From assembly GCA_905250075.1 (NCBI GenBank), contig CAJNOP010000004.1:2108971-2172970 (forward strand): a DNA stretch of 64,000 nt. Direction: 5' to 3'. The position numbers were made by a program, and so were the translations under genes. The stretch is from Rotaria sp. Silwood1 (Eukaryota; Rotifera; Eurotatoria; Philodinida; Philodinidae). Shown here one piece after another: positions 1 to 11,016 of the stretch (position 1 is its first letter; every line of letters starts with the position of its first letter). The notes below the pieces were generated by a model that made no database searches, had not been told where the DNA came from, and was given only the letters and a program-made list of their open reading frames with translations.

Positions 1-1512
1 ATAACCGAAGAAGTCTTTAGATAGTGTTCCATTAACAAAGTATAAGTTTTGGTAACTCGACATACTCATTAATTTATAATTCGGTAAGTTTTCAATTCAA
101 TGCTGATAATTATGAATTTAGTCTCAATCTTATTCTCACCAAAACGTCCATAAAACGTCAATATAATACGAAGTCAATCATGGGGGGAAAGAATATCATT
201 TATAATGGAAGGTATCGCTTGATAATTCTTATAATTTATTGCACACAGAAGATATAGGACCATAAACTCTCAGCATTTAAATATTGCATTTAGAGAAAGG
301 AAGCTATGCCAAATGCAAAAGATGATTTATTTATGAATATTATATGCCACATTCAATGCTGATTGTTTGCCGAGATTGGACATGTATTGAGATAAATTTT
401 CTTGGATACAAAGAACAGAAAGAAATGTGTTTTGAGCACCAAGAAAAGGTGAAATGAGCATCAAATGAACAGAACAGTACAAAATGTATCAATTAAGCTT
501 TAAACGCATTAAGATTGCAGTTCATAGGCACTTTGCTATTAAACTGTGATAAGCTCTACTCATATTCATTAATTCAATGACAATTCTTAAATAATCTAAT
601 TAATTGGAGTAATGATTTGTATATAAAAGATGTGTAAAAAAAAGTAAAAATTACCATAGCAAAAATATATCAAGCAAACAATATCAAATTTTTAATTTTG
701 TTTTTTTCATGTTGTTTTGTGTGATGACATTATTTATTTTCTTATTTCATATATAAATAAATTTGGTGCTCATTTCACCCTTTTTTGGTGCTCAAAACAC
801 TTCCCACCCCAAAGGACATTTCTATTCATTTTAATGCATTGATCTGGTATACTTAACATATTTGATACGTGGGAGATCGTGAAACTATTGCATGTCAAGA
901 AGAAATGAACGATGTTCTATAAAAGACTAGCCAAGGACATATTAACTCTGAAGATACTAACACTTTTATCGTCGACATTGACATTAAGTATTAATTTTAG
1001 GCTATCAATATGAATACAGATTATTCTCAATTTCAGAAAATACTGATATTTTAAAAATGCCTATTACTACGAATAAATAGATAGCTCAAAGATACATACA
1101 GATAATAAAAAACATAAAATACTTTTTTTTCTATTATTTGTTGACATTAACTTAATGAAGATGGTGAGATTTTTGTTCCAATATGATTTGGAACATATCG
1201 AAATCTATGAAAATTTGAAGAAAATGACAATAAATTATTTTCTGACGTTTAAATTATCAATAATGTCCGTAGATTTGCACACTGAGAACTTTAAAAGCAA
1301 ACTCTTTGTTTACTTTTTTTTCAAAAGAAAGCAAATGTAAATCAAAGATGGCTGAAAGATGTGTAGAAAGGCTAACAATGAAATCTATAAAAAAAAACAC
1401 ACAGAAAACTAGAACTGTTAACAATTTTTAGGAACTAGAAATCAGTTTGTTCCTCTTTGCTGGATCATAAGTATTTGTTTACATCGTTATTTGTTTTTAT
1501 AAAATATTTTAC
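1..1512. other. Intergenic, no gene seen
   Basis: AT-rich sequence with no open frame showing family similarity or convincing splice sites. It contains the short inverted-repeat element at 427-800, described separately. The remainder shows only homopolymer runs and scattered short ORFs that look random. Confidence 0.6.
427..800. mobile_element. MITE-like element with ~40-bp terminal inverted repeats
   Basis: The left end (from 427, GTGTTTTGAGCACCAA) is matched in inverted orientation by the right end (ending at 800, TTGGTGCTCAAAACAC). The match continues inward through GGTGAAATGAGCA on the left and its complement on the right, giving arms of about 40 bp with a few mismatches. The 374-bp interior has no ORF. 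A clear target duplication was not found, so the exact ends and the superfamily are uncertain. A non-autonomous DNA transposon relic is the simplest reading. Confidence 0.55.
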
Positions 1513-2742
1513 CTACTTATTAATCCAGTTATTTCGTTTTTCAGTTTTGTCTATTAATGTATGTTGAACTTGATTGTTATATTGACTATTAATTAATGGT
1601 AATCTTTGTAAAGAGTTTGGTGTCAACGATTGTGTCTGTAACGTTTGTTTTTCTGATGACTTTTTATTAGTTCGTTGTTGTTGGTTAGATGGTGACAGAT
1701 ATTGACTACTTCTCAAATCCATTGCACTTGTAATACGATCACTACTAAGATGATGAGTACTAACATTTGGAGTTGGAAAATTCATTGTTGAATTATCTTG
1801 ATCATTACTGTTTGTTACTATATTATCTATTGCATGTCGTAATTTTATATTAAAAAAACAAATAAACAAATACTTCGATCGTAATGTCGAAGAACGTTGT
1901 TTACAACATAGGAAACTACTTACGATTGCTAGTGCTTTGTTGTTTCGAGGCGTGTGATGTTGGATAAAGCGAAGGAGCAGGAATACTGGTCACTATTGAT
2001 GTTCGATCATGATGATTGCTTGGACTCGAATCGAATACTATGAATAAATGTGTTGATGACAACCATTCGTTTTTCTACCACTTCTACCTTTGCTGTCGGC
2101 ATTAACCATTTGATTACCTTCAGTCGATAAGTTTGTCGAATGAAATGAAGAATCTTTCGATAATGAAAATTTATTTGTAGATTTTCTGTTGCTAATTCGT
2201 TGTAGAAATGAAGGACTTCTTGAGTTTGATTTCTTACTATTAGATATTGGCAATACATCTTGTTGAATATCTGAAAAAATTACATTTGATTTTCTCTTCA
2301 TCAAAAACTTGTCATTATTCACAAAAGTAAAAAAAAAACAATTTATTTAACTACTTGATTCTAATTGACTAATTTTTGACTTGCTATCAGTTGTTTCTTT
2401 AAAAACAAAATCTGGTACATGTTTTTTTACAATATCTGTTAGGTGTTGAAGAATCTGACATGCATCATTGGATGATGGTGTTTGATAAAGATCAATTTTA
2501 TGTCGAATACGTTGAATCAATTTACTCTTAGCACATAATGATGAATCTATGATATTCAACCTATTATAATTACTAATATCAGAACAAAATTCAGTGATAT
2601 TTGATAAGCGTTGACCATCGTATTCAGTATTAGCAGGTACATATGGAATAATTGTGGTATAATAAGCTGGTAATGGAATACACCATTGTTGGTTCGATCC
2701 AGTAGATCGAACCGTATCCAGCGGATCGGAACATATTCTCAT
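1513..2742 (-). CDS. Unrecognised 332-aa Ser/Asn-rich protein, 4 exons
   Basis: Coding exons (minus strand) are 2355-2742, 2088-2270, 1924-2037 and about 1513-1826. Their lengths sum to 999 nt and intron phases agree; introns are about 50-110 nt. The acceptor of the last exon is ambiguous, because AG sites 9 nt apart keep the same frame. The first ~130 residues look folded (motif WCIPLPAYYTTIIPYVPA, Cys-containing) and the remaining ~200 are Ser/Asn/Gln-rich and probably disordered. No family was recognised. The ATG at 2742 was chosen because an in-frame stop lies just upstream. A 17-codon upstream ORF (2739-2792) ends on an ATGA overlap with this start. The filament gene lies 435 bp upstream on the same strand. 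Confidence 0.6.
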
Positions 2743-2792
2743 AGATGATATTCATTCCGTTGTTGGTGATGATCAATATCACCACCAAACAT
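2739..2792 (-). other. Upstream ORF overlapping the start of the 332-aa gene
   Basis: A 17-codon ORF (begins MFGGDIDHH) on the minus strand ends in TGA, and the TGA shares bases with the ATG of the downstream ORF (ATGA). It could be a regulatory uORF permitting reinitiation. Alternatively it could be part of an unrecognised 5' exon. Confidence 0.3.
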
Positions 2793-3177
2793 ATTTATGA
2801 GAGCATATAATCCTATTGATTAAAAAGATAAAATAAAATATTAAAAATAAAAAGTTGTATTCAACATTTAATTATGAAATATAAAAGCATCAAAGCGCGT
2901 TCTTTTTAAATATTTTTGTTTTCTGTCGTTTAATTTTTTTTGTATAAGCTCTTGAATAGAATTGATTTCTTACAAAAAACAGACTTGTTTTTATCGAATT
3001 ATTTCAATTGTTATTTATTTTCATTCATCTGAATAAGAGCATAACTCAAAAACAAAGCACACACACTTATACATATATATAGATAATGTTAAAGATCTGA
3101 GAGAATGAAGAAAAAGAAAACATACAATTAATCTAGAATATAACAGTTAAACAATGAAAAAAAATATTTTAAAAATA

Positions 3178-6100
3178 TTATTTTGGTCCACGACGTTGTT
3201 TATGATGACCACCACCACCACCACCACCTTGTTGCCAATTACCACCACCTATAAATAAAATAAATATATGAATAAGAAAATATAAATTTGAACTAACCTC
3301 CAGATCGTTGATTTCCACCACCATGATGATAACCACCACCCTATCAAGAATATTTTATTTTATTTCATTTTTAAAAGAAAACTTACAGCATTTTGTCCAC
3401 GACGATTATTTCCTCCTGTACCACCACCACCTCGTGTACTACCTCCATTCCAATGTCCAACACCAGTATTATTCATATATTGTTGATTAGTTCCATGTTG
3501 ATGTTGAGTTGGAATAAAAGGCGGTGCATCATTATTCATAGACGATATTGGTATTGGTGAAGGTTTAACTGATTGATTATTAATAACATTTGAATTTGGT
3601 ATAAATGGCGTTGCATTAGGTAACATTGTTGAAATTAATTTACTCAATGGATTTACTGCTGGTAATGTTGATACTGGTACTTCAGCAATAGTTGATTCAG
3701 TTTCAAGTTGATTCGATATAGGTATAGGTGATACAATTGATTTTGATTGTTCATTAATAGACGTATCTAATGTTGATGGAGATATCTAAATTATAATCAT
3801 TGAGATGAATATATTCAAAAAAGGAATGATTAAAAAATTGACATACAATTTTTGCTTCATTTAATTCTTCAGTTATTATTGAATCAATATCAATAGTAAT
3901 TGGAATAAGTATTTCTGATGATGTTAAAATATTTGGTTCGATAGTTGTTTTTACTGATTCTTCTCGTATTTCCAATGTAGATATTAATGGAGATTGTTGT
4001 TCATCAGATATAATAGTTTTATTTTCATCTATATCAGCATGAGATACTACATTCATCGGTATGAATGGTAATGTTTGATTTATTGGATCTATTAGGTAAT
4101 AAAAAACAAAAAAAAAACATTGATATTTTATTAAAGTTCTGGACAAAAGTAGGGCTTCTTGTGAATGAGTAGCTAGTTTTGAACAAGACTAAAATTTCTA
4201 ATAATAAACTTACCATCTGTATGAGATGTTTCAATAGGTATTTCATGGATTGTTTCATTCTGTTTAATAAAATCAGTCGATGGTAATGATTCTTGATTTA
4301 TTACTGTTGTTGTTAGATCTGTTTCACTTATTAATCGACTGTTACGTCCAGATATATATTGAATTGTTTGTGATTGATCATTATCAGTATCATAATCATT
4401 TTGAAATAATTTTTCATTAACTGTATCTAAAGTAAGATATTGTTGATTTGTTATTGTTGTTGTTGTTGTTGATATAGGTGCTGTTACATATGAAGTTTCA
4501 CTTGTGGAATTTTGACGAGTACGAGATTTAAGAAGTAAAATTGTTGATGCTGGTTCAGATTTATTAATTGAAGAAATAGTTGAATGATTAATAGATGAAC
4601 AACGATCAATTGTATTTGACATATGAATTAATTGTCGAAGACCTATTTGTTGATCTGAACCTTCAAGTAATTGTCGATATTTATTAACTTCATCTTCAAT
4701 TGTTGCTTGACGAATTAATGAATTATTACTAAGAAGATTTTCCTAAAAAAAAAACTTTTGTTAGCATAAATATGAAATATCATATAGCTGTTATGATAAA
4801 ATACAAAGAGATTGTTTTATTCTATCTATGAAATGAAAGTACAAATTTCTACTTATATATACTTGAACAATATATTTGAGATCTTGTTTTAAATGAATTC
4901 TTTTAACTTACATAATCTTGAACAGATAAACTTAATTTATTTATTTCATGATCATATTTTTCATTCATATCTTTTTGTCGTATGATTTCTCGTTGAAAAT
5001 TAATTTCCAATTGTTTATATTGTTCTTGTATTAAAGTTAATTTTTGACGTAATAATAATCGATTATCATTTAAAGAATTTAATTCATTAGATAAATGATG
5101 TCGTTCGATATATTCTCGATTTGTTTCAATTAAGTTTTGATCAATATGTTTTTTCATATGTTGATTATATTCATATAAATCTTATAAAAATAAAACCAAA
5201 GTTTTTACAAAATTTTAAAAAAAAAAAAGAAAAATCTTTTGAAATATACATTTTCGATGAAGCTCTTCACGCATTTCAGTATCTTTCATTTTATATTCTT
5301 CACGAATTTCGTTTAACATTTGTGTTAAAATATTTTTTTCATTTCCATCTAAACGAAAATGTGTTGTTAAATCATATAAATAATTATCATTTTGAATTTC
5401 AATTGCCTAAAAAAGAAAATATGCAAAAAAGTAAAAAACAAATAAAAATTTTATAAATCAAACTTGAGTATCAGCTTCATATGCTTGTATAGATAATTGT
5501 TTTTGTATTTTTAAATCATCAATTTCTAATTGTCTACGTTGATGTATATCATGTTGATGAGTTATTTCATCGAGAATTGATGATTTAAGTAATTGATAAT
5601 AAGAAATTTGTTTTCGATAATGATTACTATCATCATTTACATTTTCATAATCAAAACGTAATTTTTCTGTTTTAGACTAAAATTCAAAAGAAATATTTAA
5701 TTTATTTTTTGGGAGATCAGAATTTCGGCCCGGTCCGAAAGTCTACAATGAATTTCGGCCCATGATCTCATTGGCCCTAAAATAAAAAACCTAAATTTTT
5801 AAAATTAGTTGCTAGGCATAGTAGTGCTGAGTAGGACGCCATAGTGCTCAGCGATATGACGCAATGCTGAGCAAAACGCCATAGTGCTCAGCCATATGAC
5901 GCAATGCTGAGCAGAACGCCAGTGCTCAGTGATATGACGTAGCGCTGAGCAGAACGTCATAGCGCTGAGCAGGGCGTCATAATCTTCAGCATTATGGCGT
6001 AGATGTGTGTGTGTGACTGTGGGTGAGGTGTGGGATAGTGTGGGTGTTAAAGGAAGAGACATCCACACCCCATACCCTCTGCTCAGCACTATGACGTCTT

Positions 6101-7256
6101 GCTCAGCACTACGACATATCGCTGAGCACTACGTCATACTGCTCAGCACTAAGACATCGCTGAGCACTATGACGTCCTGCTCAGCACTACGACATATCAC
6201 TGAGCACTATGACGTCCTGCTCAGCACTACGACGTATCGCTGAGCACTATGACGTCTTGCTCAGCACTACGTTGTCTAGCAACTAGTTTTGAAAAATTAG
6301 GTTTTTTATTTTAGGGTCAATGAAGTCATGGGCCGAAAGTCCACCAGGAATTTCGGCCCGACCCAAAAAAATCACCGGAATTTCGGACCGGGCCGAAATT
6401 CATGGAACCCTATTTTTTCTGATACTAAAGGGTTTATAATCGAAATGATTATGAAGAATAGTTTTTTTAGATTCACTATCAGAACTGCATTAGTATAGTA
6501 ACGAAATATTTTTACTCTGATATACTTATAAATTTAGTCTTCATACGTGTTAAGTAATGAATAACAATATATTACACTTTATAGATTCATATTTAACTTT
6601 CAAAAAAAAAAAAAACATATCAGAACGACATTCTCATTTTGATAAATTTCTAGTTTGTTTAAAATTTAGGTTTAATTTGAAATAACAATACATACTTGTA
6701 AATCAATAGATTGTTGTTGTAAATTAATAATCTGTTTTCTATATAATTCATGTTCATTTTGAAGAAATATTTTTTTATTTTTATATTCTTCAACTTGTTT
6801 TTCAATATTATTAATATATTCAGTTTCTAATTCAAGATCTTTTTTTTCTTGATTTAATTTTTCATATTGATATTCATGAAATTCTTGTTTAAGTAAATCT
6901 AATTTAGTTTTTATACGTTCTTGTGCATTATTAATATTTTCACAATGTATATTTAAACAATTATTATATGTTTCAAATAATCGAACACGTTCAATATATG
7001 TTAAAAATTGATCATTTAATTTTCTTAATTGTAATTTTTCATTTGATACTAAATGATGATCAATATTTTGATTAGTTAATGGTGAAACATAAAAATTAAC
7101 AGATGATAATGAACCTGGTGATGCAATACGAGTTTGAATTTGAGAACGATATGGTGATGTTTTAGCTAAAAAATTTATTGATTAAAAAAAAATCAAAGAA
7201 TTGAATTTCATAATTAATTATTACTTACGTGAAATAGTTATTATTGATTCAGTCAT
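3178..7256 (-). CDS. Intermediate filament protein with PAM2-like and RGG-type tail, 806 aa
   Basis: Ten exons: 7229-7256, 6696-7165, 5464-5676, 5250-5406, 4912-5180, 4214-4742, 3847-4088, 3387-3785, 3298-3340 and 3178-3248. They sum to 2421 nt with all phases matching. The coil 1A start motif (KLNDQFLTYIERVRLFE) is at about residues 58-74. The rod-end motif (DEVNKYRQLLEG) is at about 396-407, near the family consensus TYRKLLEGE. The rod is about 350 residues, the lamin or invertebrate type rather than the ~310 of vertebrate cytoplasmic filaments. There is no lamin Ig-fold tail and no CaaX. The ~400-residue tail is Ser/Thr-rich, then carries PFIP motifs resembling PAM2 (about 690-699 and 719-728; a weaker one near 560-566), then ends Gly-rich with RGG/RRG and GPK. 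The family polymerises into cytoskeletal filaments; tail function is inferred. One intron holds a 700-bp transposon. Confidence 0.85.
5711..6410. mobile_element. 700-bp TIR element with internal GCTGAGC repeats, in an intron
   Basis: The element is flanked by an 8-bp direct duplication, TATTTTTT (5703-5710 and 6411-6418). Ends are GGG..CCC. Inverted arms of about 110-150 bp share the elements GAATTTCGGCCCGGTCCGAAA and CCTAAAATAAAAAACCTAA with their complements. The interior is a tandem array in which GCTCAGCACTAYGACGT alternates with its complement about every 20 bp, so the whole insert can fold. There is no ORF for a transposase. It sits in the intron between filament exons 6696-7165 and 5464-5676. 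An 8-bp duplication is typical of hAT elements, but the TIR sequence does not settle the superfamily. Confidence 0.75.
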
Positions 7257-10200
7257 TTCTTTTGTTGGTAAATAAAAAACAATTACTATTGTTTAACAAA
7301 CAATGATTTTAAAATGAATAAATGAACTAGTCACTTCAGTCGATGATTCGATTTTTGTTTTTTGTTCGCGTATATATATATAATGATATCACGTGGATTG
7401 GATGAATATCTAGAAGATGATTTATTTTTGTTTTTCGTATTTGACGGATATTTTTCACAACGAATAAATTTTAACGATTTTTGATATGTTAAAAAGAAGT
7501 TAATTATCGAATGAATGATTCATTGACCAGAATCCTCTTTGTTTTTATTTAAAATAGATTCTTTGAATATATCTATTGACTCATTATTTTATTTTTCAAC
7601 ATGAAAAATTTCATAAAAATCAAGACAAATAAATCAAATCTATTCTTTTTAATTACTAATGGTTCCAAAAAGTGTTGTCAGATTTTATTGTTGTATTTTT
7701 TAATAGATTTCGAATGTAACGAAACTGCCTATGTATATATTCAGTTTATTTCTTATACCATAAAAATTAATGTTATAGTGAACAAATCGAAAGATTTAAT
7801 TGTACTTTAAATTTCAAAATGCTATGATTTCTTTCGATTCTTGTGTAAGAAAGTTTATACCATTTGAAATTGTTTTTTTTGTTATAATTTTATATTTTAA
7901 AACTCATTGAAGGTTTCAGCATAGATGTCTAGAAGGCTTCACAAATACGAAGACAAGCTGTATTTCGAAGGATGTGGAATATCGATGTGTGTGTATAGGA
8001 AAAGAAAAAAAAAACGACATGTCCACACACTCTACTAGTATTATCTTGTACAGAATCAAAAACCTAAAATTTGAGAATTGGTATTGTCTGATAGTAGTAC
8101 ATGAATTTATGACACTACAGATTGTATTTGTATTTGCGCATCTCTGGTTTCTAAGATGAAGTTGAAAAGGATTGGTGACCTCTCAGATTCATCTGATTAT
8201 TGCATTTTTTTTTCAAACTAGAACTTTCAAATATGATTTCGTCTATACAGTTTTCAACGCTAAGTAAGAAAAAAACTAGATTCGAGCTTTTGTAATGCTT
8301 CAGACTTAAGTATTCTTTTTAAAACACTATTTAAAACAGAAACCAGCTGTTTTTTTGGAAGAAAGAGATTCTTGGAATTCTCGAGTTTTTGGGCACAAAC
8401 TTGCACTAACGAGATTCAGACCTGAATATTCTTGATCAGGTTGAAAAACTCTATCGAATGGGATGTAAATAGGTTTAACATCAAAAGTGAGATGTCAATT
8501 TTGCATTTGAAACACCTTAAAAAATAATCATTGAATAATTTTATTTTAACAAGAAGTGTCAGAACATTCATTTACGTGGAAAACTCTATTTTTTTCTAAA
8601 CGAGAAAACTGACAGTTGGAAAATTAGAGGTACAGAATCTACCCGTGTGCAGGACTGCGTGTTTGGGGAAATTTTTTGATTCTGGGGAAATTCTTGATAA
8701 TGTCGAGATCGGAAAACTTTTCGAAGAATGTCTTCCTCTATGGAGAAATCATAAACTCCATAAACGATTTCTCTAGTTTATTTGTTCTTTCTTTGACTAT
8801 TAATTTATAGACCTAGGTCTTTGCCTCATTTGCCTGCACATCATTCGTCTCTGAATGCCTTTTGCCTTTCCCTAACCCATTGTCCTTTCAGCGTTGTTTC
8901 TTGTCATTTACTCTTTTTTAACGTTACCATTTCTGGTTTAAATTATCAACGAGTATCCATATCAAGGCAAAATAGCATCAACTTTGTTGGTAGTAGATTA
9001 TTTTACGGCGGGATATAATAAAATAATTACATGAATATGCAACAATTTATATTGGTCTCTAGTCAACGAAATTGAATATAATAGATTATATGTGTGAATA
9101 ATATATTGCAATCTACCTGATTTATTAACTATAATAAGTTATTTGCACATGATTCTTTATGAAGCCTTTCTATCGCAATAGAAGACTGCTGTTTAGGAAA
9201 TAATCCAGACGGATCAACATATCATAGTATTTCTGTTACAGATTTGTGTTGAAACTGGAAGTTTTCAAAGTTTTTAGTAATACTTTACCTGAAAATCAAG
9301 AGGCTGTCCAAAGTTACACAAAGGTTTAACCAAAATTCACCTCTTTAAAACACGTTGCTTAGATAAATCGATTCTCAAAGAACATCTCAAAGACTATATT
9401 CATATTAGAAGACAGTTTCGAGAGGGGTGATCTGAAAAACTCGAATAAAGTAATAGTCTTCTATTGTGGAAGGAGCTCTAATTGATTTAGATGATTCAAA
9501 CTTTATTGTAGCTGTTATATGTTCATAACATCATTTTATTAAGTTTTCTTTGCATAATAATTGATTATAATCATAATGATTTTGGTTTTTTTTACAGCGC
9601 GATCGTTTTTAACACCTTACCGATAGCTCGCTTTTGATGTTCTGTTTTGATGAATATGCATCTTCAAACAACGACACTTTATTCTCTTCTTTTTAAGTGG
9701 AGAAATTTTCCGAAAAACTTTTCCCGTTTTGGGAAATTTTTCATTTTTGCGGCAGATTCTACACTTCTGTTGTTATCAGGCATCAAGTCTTGTGTTGGCA
9801 CTGGTTCTTGCTTGTTTTGCAACAGTAATCTTCATGCTTATCACGGGTGTTGTTCTCGTATTCACGCTCACACCCATATCGATGTTATTAGTCAAAGCGA
9901 TCACCAAGAGAAATGAATAAATGTCTTGTGAGAATGAGTGGTCTCTTCCTATGTTCGATATTAGAGAATAATAAAAATAATATTCCGCTCTATCACCTCA
10001 TAATAAAATATCTTCGAACGAAATAATATTCGTATTTTTTCAAACAGGAAAAATTATTTCAAATGTTTGTGTTTATCATAGAATATCATTACAAGTGTTT
10101 TCAAAAAGCTTCAATAATAGTTTGTAATATGTTCAATAATCATGCCTCAATGGTCTTCAGATAATTTCGTAGATTATGGAGCATGATCGATTGTACATAC

Positions 10201-11016
10201 GCTGAACACTGAGGGCTTCTCTTTTCAATATCTCTTTCAATGTTTTTCTTATGGATTTGTAAGGATCATGTTCGATCTAATCATTGTTACTCATTGTTTT
10301 TAGAAATAGTTATTATAAACGAGTTTTAATGGACAATCGTTCATTAGTTCTATTTCATATTTGTGAATGGATATAAAAATGAATCGATTCATATGTTTAA
10401 ACAAATCAAGTCGTTATTTTTGACTACTGAACATGTTATAACCGGTTTATACACGAAGGAACCCGTTTTAACCAGTTCAGCTTTTTGATAGATCATTTGA
10501 ATCAGTCATAAAGCGATTTTTTTCTGCATTTTTCTATCTGAACGCGTTGAAGATGTTTTTCACGTCTGCATAAGTCGCTTTACCCTCGACTGAATATTCA
10601 GTCCTTCCAGTATTTTATGCTTCTTTGCAACCCTCAGCAAGGGATGTGGGTCATTTTGTATTTCAATCACATCTAGGTTGAATCCACACTCACAACCACA
10701 CTCTAGTGAGTAAACAGTTTATTATTCATCATTTGTGACATCAAACGATTGTTCTAATCAATCATTCCTTCTTTAAAAAAAAAGAGATTGATTTTTCTTC
10801 TACTTTTTATTAGATCAAAACAACAAACAACTTAATTTGATCTTCTGTTTTTGATTTCTCACACCACAGACAAAACATCTTTCTTTGATCGTCAGCAAAA
10901 ATGACACACCAAAAAACCAGAGGAACAAAAAACAGAATCAGGAAGGTGACTAGAAAGAAAACAAACAGTTTAGAATAAAATACGTGAAGAATCGTTCTTT
11001 ATTTTTTGTTTTATTT
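7257..11016. other. Intergenic, no supported gene
   Basis: 3.8 kb between the filament gene start and the PTDSS2 stop. It contains a TATATATA run near 7372-7382 and no ORF with family similarity. A short frame at about 9744-9920 could encode one hydrophobic helix ending KAITKRNE; it lacks an ATG and splice support and was not called. Confidence 0.5.

Noticed and set aside
2007-2258. 83-codon minus-strand ORF
   Set aside because: Out-of-frame shadow of exon 2088-2270 of the 332-aa gene.
6007-6243. Repetitive ORFs on both strands (ALRHIAEHY units)
   Set aside because: They translate the GCTGAGC tandem array of the intronic transposon; not genes.
9729-9920. Hydrophobic frame ending VKAITKRNE, possible membrane exon
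   Set aside because: Begins at TTG, has no ATG, no partner exons and no recognised family.
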